Assembly (NCBI GenBank): GCA_020723225.1
Contig: DYJG01000087.1
Location: forward strand, 1-8,530
From: Desulfobacca acetoxidans
GTDB lineage: Bacteria; Desulfobacterota; Desulfobaccia; Desulfobaccales; 0-14-0-80-60-11
Length of the DNA stretch: 8,530 nt
Direction: 5' to 3'
Shown: one piece after another, positions 4,682 to 8,530 of the stretch
How the letters are laid out: each line of letters opens with the position of its first letter
Position numbering within the stretch: position 1 is the first letter of the stretch
Translations under genes and position numbers: made by a program
Notes under the pieces: generated by a model
Seen by the model: only the letters and a program-made list of their open reading frames with translations
What the model was told of the DNA's origin: nothing
Database searches by the model: none

Positions 4682-6322
4682 CTAATACATGCCTTCCATG
4701 CCGCCCATGCCGCCGCCGCCCATGGGAGGCATCGGCGCTTCCTTCTTGGGCTTTTCGGCCACCATGGCCTCGGTGGTGATCAAGAGCGAAGCCACGGACG
4801 CGGCGTTCTGGATGGCGTAGCGGGTGACCTTGGTGGGGTCGATGACGCCCGCGGCCATCAGGTCTTCGTAGACGCCGGTCTCGGCATTGTAGCCCATGGC
4901 GCCTTTTTCGTTCTTCACATGTTCCGCCACCACGGAGCCTTCGGCCCCGGCGTTGTTGGCGATCTGGCGGATGGGTTCCTCCAGGGCCCGCTTGATGATC
5001 TTGATGCCCAGTTCCTCGTCGTGGACCGGCAGCTTCAAGCCGTCCAGGGCCGGGACGCAGCGCATCAGGGCCACGCCGCCGCCGGGCACGATGCCTTCTT
5101 CAACCGCGGCGCGGGTGGCGTTCAGCGCGTCTTCCACCCGGGCTTTCTTTTCCTTCATTTCGATCTCAGTGGCCGCGCCCACGCGGATGACGGCCACGCC
5201 GCCCACCAGCTTGGCCAGCCGTTCCTGGAGCTTTTCCCGGTCATAGTCGGAGGTGGTCTCATCGATCTGGGCCCGGATCTGCTTCACCCGGCCCTCAATG
5301 GCGGAGCGGTCGCCGCCGCCGTCGATGATGGTGGTGTTGTCCCGGTCCAGGTTCACCTTCTTGGCGGTGCCCAGTTCTTTCAGGGTGACGTTTTCCAGCT
5401 TCCAGCCCATGTCTTCGGAGATCATCTGGCCGCCGGTCAAAATGGCGAGGTCTTCCAACATGGCCTTGCGGCGGTCGCCGAAGCCGGGGGCCTTGACGGC
5501 CGCGACCTGCAGGGTGCCGCGCAGTTTGTTCACCACCAAAGTGGCCAGGGCCTCGCCTTCCACGTCTTCGGCGATGATCACCAGGGGTTTGCCCATCTTG
5601 GCGATCTGCTCCAAGAGCGGCAGCAGGTCTTTCATGGCGCTGATCTTTTTCTCATGAATGAGGATCAGGGGCTCGTCCAGGGAGGCTTCCATCTTTTCGG
5701 GGTTGGTGACGAAGTAGGGGGAGATGTAGCCCCGGTCGAACTGCATGCCTTCCACCACTTCCAGGGTGGTCTCCATGCCTTTCGCCTCTTCCACGGTGAT
5801 GACCCCTTCCTTGCCCACCTTGCTCATGGCGTCGGCGATGATGTTGCCGATGGAAGCGTCGTTGTTGGCGGGGATGGTGCCCACCTGGGCGATCTCTTTC
5901 TGGTCTTTGGTGGGTTTGGAGATCTTATGCAGCTCGTCCACCACCGCGGCCACGGCCCGGTCGATGCCGCGCTTCAGGGCCATGGGATTGGTGCCCGCGG
6001 CCACCAGCCGGGAGCCTTCCTGGTAGATGCTCTGGGCCAGGATGGTGGCGGTGGTGGTGCCGTCGCCGGCCACGTCCGAGGTCTTGGAGGCCACTTCCTT
6101 GACCATCTGGGCCCCCATGTTCTCGAACTTGTCGTCCAGCTCGATCTCTTTGGCCACGGTGACGCCGTCCTTGGTGATGGCCGGAGCGCCGAAGGCCTTC
6201 TCCAGGATCACGTTCCGGCCTTTGGGGCCCAGGGTGACTTTCACCGCGTCCGCCAGGGTATTGACCCCCCGGAGGATGGCCTCCCGGGCCTTAATGTCAT
6301 ATTTGATTTCTTTGGCAGCCAT
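4682..6322 (-). CDS. groEL: Chaperonin GroEL (Hsp60, 60 kDa subunit)
   Basis: Full-length 546-residue GroEL, close to the 548 residues of E. coli. It forms the cytoplasmic double-ring ATPase that folds proteins with the GroES lid. The start MAAKEIKYDIKAREA is typical, with AGGAGG nine or so bases upstream. ATP-site residues are in place: LGPKGRNV (31-38), Asp52 in KDGVTVAKEIEL, Asp87 in GDGTTTAT and Asp398 in VEDALNATRAAVEEG, followed by the nucleotide-contacting VPGGG. The apical domain is intact (VEGMQFDRGYISPYFVTN near 190-207). The tail ends in the usual Gly-Gly-Met repeats (GGGGMGGMEGMY), here ending in Tyr. The stop of groES lies 70 bases upstream, so both genes form one operon under the CIRCE-controlled promoter and end at 4592-4614. 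A long open frame on the other strand is a codon-bias artefact. Confidence 0.99.
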   Translation of the reverse strand: MAAKEIKYDIKAREAILRGVNTLADAVKVTLGPKGRNVILEKAFGAPAITKDGVTVAKEIELDDKFENMGAQMVKEVASKTSDVAGDGTTTATILAQSIYQEGSRLVAAGTNPMALKRGIDRAVAAVVDELHKISKPTKDQKEIAQVGTIPANNDASIGNIIADAMSKVGKEGVITVEEAKGMETTLEVVEGMQFDRGYISPYFVTNPEKMEASLDEPLILIHEKKISAMKDLLPLLEQIAKMGKPLVIIAEDVEGEALATLVVNKLRGTLQVAAVKAPGFGDRRKAMLEDLAILTGGQMISEDMGWKLENVTLKELGTAKKVNLDRDNTTIIDGGGDRSAIEGRVKQIRAQIDETTSDYDREKLQERLAKLVGGVAVIRVGAATEIEMKEKKARVEDALNATRAAVEEGIVPGGGVALMRCVPALDGLKLPVHDEELGIKIIKRALEEPIRQIANNAGAEGSVVAEHVKNEKGAMGYNAETGVYEDLMAAGVIDPTKVTRYAIQNAASVASLLITTEAMVAEKPKKEAPMPPMGGGGMGGMEGMY

Positions 6323-6392
6323 GTGCTTATGTTCCTCCTAAAAATTTATCTGGAATAAAAAGGACTTGGAAAAAACGCTGGGATGCGGGCAT

Positions 6393-6680
6393 CTACTCGA
6401 TGATGGCCAGGATGTCTTCTTCCCGCATCATTAAGAACTCTTCGCCTTCGACCTTGATTTCGGTGCCGGAGTATTTGCCGAAGAGGACCTTGTCCCCTTC
6501 CTTGACCTGCAGGGTCATGCGCTGGCCTTGATCGCTCATCTTGCCGGGGCCCACGGCCACGACTTTGCCTTCGATGGGTTTTTCCTTGGCGGTGTCGGGG
6601 ATGACGATGCCGCCTTTGGTGACCGTCAACTCTTCGGTCCGTTTGACGAGCACGCGATCATTCAAGGGTTTGACTTTCAT
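6393..6680 (-). CDS. groES: Co-chaperonin GroES (Hsp10)
   Basis: A 95-residue GroES, the heptameric lid of the GroEL chamber. The sequence begins MKVKPLNDRVLVKR and shows the mobile loop that docks on GroEL (about 16-33, with KGGIVIPD), the core GKVVAVGPG and the C-terminal FLMMREEDILAIIE. AGGAGG six bases before ATG 6680 fixes the start; an in-frame ATG 51 bases further upstream lies inside the CIRCE operator and near the transcription start, so the longer form is rejected. First gene of the groES-groEL operon. Confidence 0.98.
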   Translation of the reverse strand: MKVKPLNDRVLVKRTEELTVTKGGIVIPDTAKEKPIEGKVVAVGPGKMSDQGQRMTLQVKEGDKVLFGKYSGTEIKVEGEEFLMMREEDILAIIE

Positions 6681-6722
6681 GGATAACCTCCTGATTGAAG
6701 ATGATTTAAGCGGATTAATGAT

Positions 6723-6753
6723 TGTTAGCACTCTTTTCTGGGGAGTGCTAACA
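6723..6753. promoter_or_regulatory. CIRCE operator (HrcA binding site) of groESL
   Basis: TTAGCACTC (6725-6733), nine spacer bases and GAGTGCTAA (6743-6751) match the CIRCE consensus in every position of both arms. Two further flanking base pairs extend the arms to 11 each (6723-6753). CIRCE is bound by the repressor HrcA, which loses activity on heat stress while GroE is engaged with misfolded protein. The site lies directly downstream of the -10 box, at the expected transcription start, where HrcA would block initiation. It also becomes part of the mRNA leader, where it can form a stem. No hrcA gene lies in the window. Confidence 0.98.
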
Positions 6754-6757
6754 CTAT

Positions 6758-6786
6758 TTTGTAACTACTGGCTCCGGGAAAATCAA
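6758..6786 (-). promoter_or_regulatory. Vegetative promoter of groESL
   Basis: On the minus strand TTGATT (6781-6786) is followed after exactly 17 bases by TACAAA (6758-6763), each with four of six consensus bases. The expected start falls around 6751, at the edge of the CIRCE element. I see no sigma32-type heat-shock promoter, so control seems to be by HrcA only. Confidence 0.65.
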
Positions 6787-6918
6787 GGGGTGAGAAATAT
6801 TTTTTTGGGAAAAATTTAACGAAAAGGGTCCAAAGACGCAGTGCTTCCGCCCTTAATCAGCCAGCGCGGGGCTTCTTCCCTCTTTTCGGAGAGCGCCGCT
6901 TGACGTGCCGGATGCCGG

Positions 6919-8496
6919 TCAGCGGGCCTCGGAGACCATTAGTGGTGGGGATGGGGCCTGGGAAACCTTTCCTTTGCCCTTATCCTTGGCCTTGCCGGCG
7001 GCATTACTCTTGCCCGTAGCTTTGGCAGGGCCGGAATTTGGGGGCGGGTTATCAGTCTTCTTGGCTACCGGAGTGCTGTTTTTTTTTCCGTTCGCCTTTT
7101 CTTTAGGCTGGGTCTTCGCCTTCCCCTTGTTATCGCTTAAGGCCACCTGGGTCTTGCCCTTGTCCTTGGACGCGGCCTTGGACGGGGCGGGCACCGGCAG
7201 CATGGAAGCGGTGCGGGTGGCGGCTGCGGCATTCTCGGAGGGGCCGGCGCCGGACTTCCCCTTCTTGGCGGTAGCCGCGGGCGCGGCGGCGACCTGGGTT
7301 TTGCCTTTTTTCCCGGCCTTTTTGGCCACGGCCTTGCCCTTCTTCTCGGCCTTGGCCGGGGCGCTTGCCTGCACGTTCTCAGACGCCTTCACCGTCGAGG
7401 ATCTGCGGGAGGAGCCGGAGCTTCTGGCCACCCGGGCCGGCCTGGAGGCCACCGCCGGGTGTTCTATGCTGGCCAGGGTAATGTTTTTGGCAAAAACTTC
7501 CTTGCTCTTGGCGGGCAGGTTCAGGGAATAAGAGGGGGTATCCGGCGGCGTGACGCCCCTGAGCAGTTCGGGATTGAGGGCCTGGATTTCCTCCACCGGC
7601 ACATTGACGGCCACGGCCGCGGCCCTGAGAGAAGTGGGCTCTTTCACCTGGACCTTATCCAGGGCCATGGGGGGTTGATACGGGACATTTTTGAAGCCGA
7701 ACTTCTCGGGGTTTTTGGCGATAATGGTGGCCGCAATCATCTGGGGCACGTAGTTCTTGGTCTCGGTGGGCAGGCACTTGTTGTCGGAAAGCTCCCAGAA
7801 ATTTTTGTGGGTGCTCTGGTTCAACTCCCTTTGCACCCGGCCTTCCCCGCAGTTATAGGACGCGGCGGCCAGATACCAGGAGCCGAATTGCTTATATAAA
7901 TCCAGGAGATATTTGGCCGCGGCCTTGGTGGATTTTTCCGGGTCCCGGCGTTCGTCCACGTAGCTGTCCATGGACAGCCCATACCGGGCCCCGGTGCCCC
8001 TGATGAACTGCCACATGCCGCAGGCATGGGCATGGGAATAGGCGTTGGCGTTGAAACCGCTCTCGATCATGGCCAGGTACGCCAGGTCTTCGGGCAGGCC
8101 GTACTCCTGGAAGACCTCCTTGATCATCGGCAGATAGCGGGTGGAGCGGGACAGGTAGCGGCGGATGATTTCCTTGCGTTCGGTGGAGAAATAGACCAGA
8201 TAGGCCCTGACCTGGCGGTTGGTGTGAATGGGCACATCAAACTTGACCTGATGGTCCCACTTCTCCAGTTCCTGCTCCAGGCCGGGGTCCCAACCGGGGA
8301 TGCCGCTCTTGGCGTAAAGCTCTTCCAGACGCTTGGCGCTCAGCTCTTCGGTGAGGGGTTCGTCCGGCGTCGCCTCCGCCTGGGAGACGACCGGTTCCGG
8401 CGGCGCTATTTCTTCTTTTACCAGATTTTGGCGGCTACCCCCGCAACCCGTGAGCAGCAACAAGCAGAGAACTACCCCCATCCCCAAAGAAAACAT
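6919..8496 (-). CDS. MltD-like membrane-bound lytic murein transglycosylase with Lys/Ala-rich tail
   Basis: A 525-residue lipoprotein. The signal peptide ends in the lipobox LLTG-Cys18, and the residues after it (Gly-Gly-Ser) carry no Asp retention signal, so outer-membrane anchoring is likely. Residues about 90-265 form a GH23/SLT transglycosylase domain of the MltD type: the catalytic glutamate is Glu145 in LAMIESGFNANAYS, followed by GMWQFIRGTGARYGL (160-174), YVDERRDPEKS (179-189) and WYLAAASYNCGEGRV (207-221). The enzyme cleaves the MurNAc-GlcNAc bond of peptidoglycan, giving 1,6-anhydro-MurNAc ends. Residues about 280-340 (ALNPELLRGVTPP, SLNLPAKSKEVF) resemble the degenerate LysM-like segment of MltD. 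Instead of LysM repeats the protein ends in a low-complexity tail (about 361-525) with 33 lysines in 165 residues, mostly KGK, KAK and AKK, and the string KGKTQVA twice. AGGAA shortly before ATG 8496 supports the start. The promoter lies beyond the window. Confidence 0.93.
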   Translation of the reverse strand: MFSLGMGVVLCLLLLTGCGGSRQNLVKEEIAPPEPVVSQAEATPDEPLTEELSAKRLEELYAKSGIPGWDPGLEQELEKWDHQVKFDVPIHTNRQVRAYLVYFSTERKEIIRRYLSRSTRYLPMIKEVFQEYGLPEDLAYLAMIESGFNANAYSHAHACGMWQFIRGTGARYGLSMDSYVDERRDPEKSTKAAAKYLLDLYKQFGSWYLAAASYNCGEGRVQRELNQSTHKNFWELSDNKCLPTETKNYVPQMIAATIIAKNPEKFGFKNVPYQPPMALDKVQVKEPTSLRAAAVAVNVPVEEIQALNPELLRGVTPPDTPSYSLNLPAKSKEVFAKNITLASIEHPAVASRPARVARSSGSSRRSSTVKASENVQASAPAKAEKKGKAVAKKAGKKGKTQVAAAPAATAKKGKSGAGPSENAAAATRTASMLPVPAPSKAASKDKGKTQVALSDNKGKAKTQPKEKANGKKNSTPVAKKTDNPPPNSGPAKATGKSNAAGKAKDKGKGKVSQAPSPPLMVSEAR

Positions 8497-8530
8497 ATAA
8501 GTTCCTCATCCGAGGGGTATGAACCGGCTG

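Noticed and set aside
4628..6358. Very long plus-strand open frame of 576 codons rich in His, Gly and Asp
   Set aside because: It is the exact antisense of groEL. Strongly GC-biased codons leave the opposite frame open; the composition is not protein-like and there is no ribosome binding site.
6681..6731. Longer GroES with 17 extra N-terminal residues
   Set aside because: The extra codons run through the CIRCE operator near the transcription start; the internal ATG at 6680 has AGGAGG at the right distance and gives the standard GroES N-terminus.
6905..7531. Plus-strand frame of 208 codons, hydrophobic and Leu/Ala/Phe-rich
   Set aside because: Antisense of the lysine/alanine-rich tail of the transglycosylase; Lys codons read backwards give Phe and Leu and mimic a membrane protein.

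Overview
The window looks like chromosomal DNA of a GC-rich Gram-negative bacterium. The evidence is an outer-membrane-type MltD-like lipoprotein, two other proteins with Sec signal peptides, sigma70-like promoters and a groESL operon under a CIRCE element. The mixture of short dispersed hairpin repeats, a radical SAM/SPASM enzyme and CIRCE-controlled groESL would suit Desulfobacterota (former Deltaproteobacteria). That placement is an inference from style and not from a marker gene.

Layout from left to right. (1) Bases 3-521, minus strand: the first 173 codons of a secreted Kelch-repeat protein that runs off the left edge, with a good promoter (607-612/584-589). (2) Bases 522-1079: no convincing gene; an AT-rich stretch, a short GC-rich block and, just downstream of the next gene, a long near-perfect palindrome of the type scattered through many bacterial genomes. 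(3) Bases 1080-2491, minus strand: a probable two-gene unit. A 99-residue protein of unknown family is followed after 83 bases by a radical SAM/SPASM enzyme, both under a strong promoter (TTGACA, 17 bases, TATCTT). This is the least explained part of the window and the best candidate for something new. (4) Bases 2670-3122, minus strand: a small exported protein of unknown function. (5) Bases 3123-3685: non-coding, holding several small hairpins, including two copies of a 9-bp-stem hairpin repeat and a plausible rightward promoter. (6) Bases 3686-4486, plus strand: a secreted right-handed beta-helix protein whose central part is much richer in A+T than its beginning. (7) Bases 4592-4614: a convergent, bidirectional terminator. 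(8) Bases 4682-6680, minus strand: groES-groEL, preceded by a promoter and a perfect CIRCE operator (HrcA site) at 6725-6751. (9) Bases 6919-8496, minus strand: an MltD-like lytic transglycosylase lipoprotein with an unusual lysine/alanine-rich tail of about 160 residues.

The genes fall into a housekeeping half (chaperonins, peptidoglycan remodelling) and an accessory half (secreted repeat proteins, the radical SAM unit, repeats). Nothing in the sequence links the two halves functionally. Apart from the intergenic repeats I see no insertion sequence, tRNA, rRNA, CRISPR array or phage gene.
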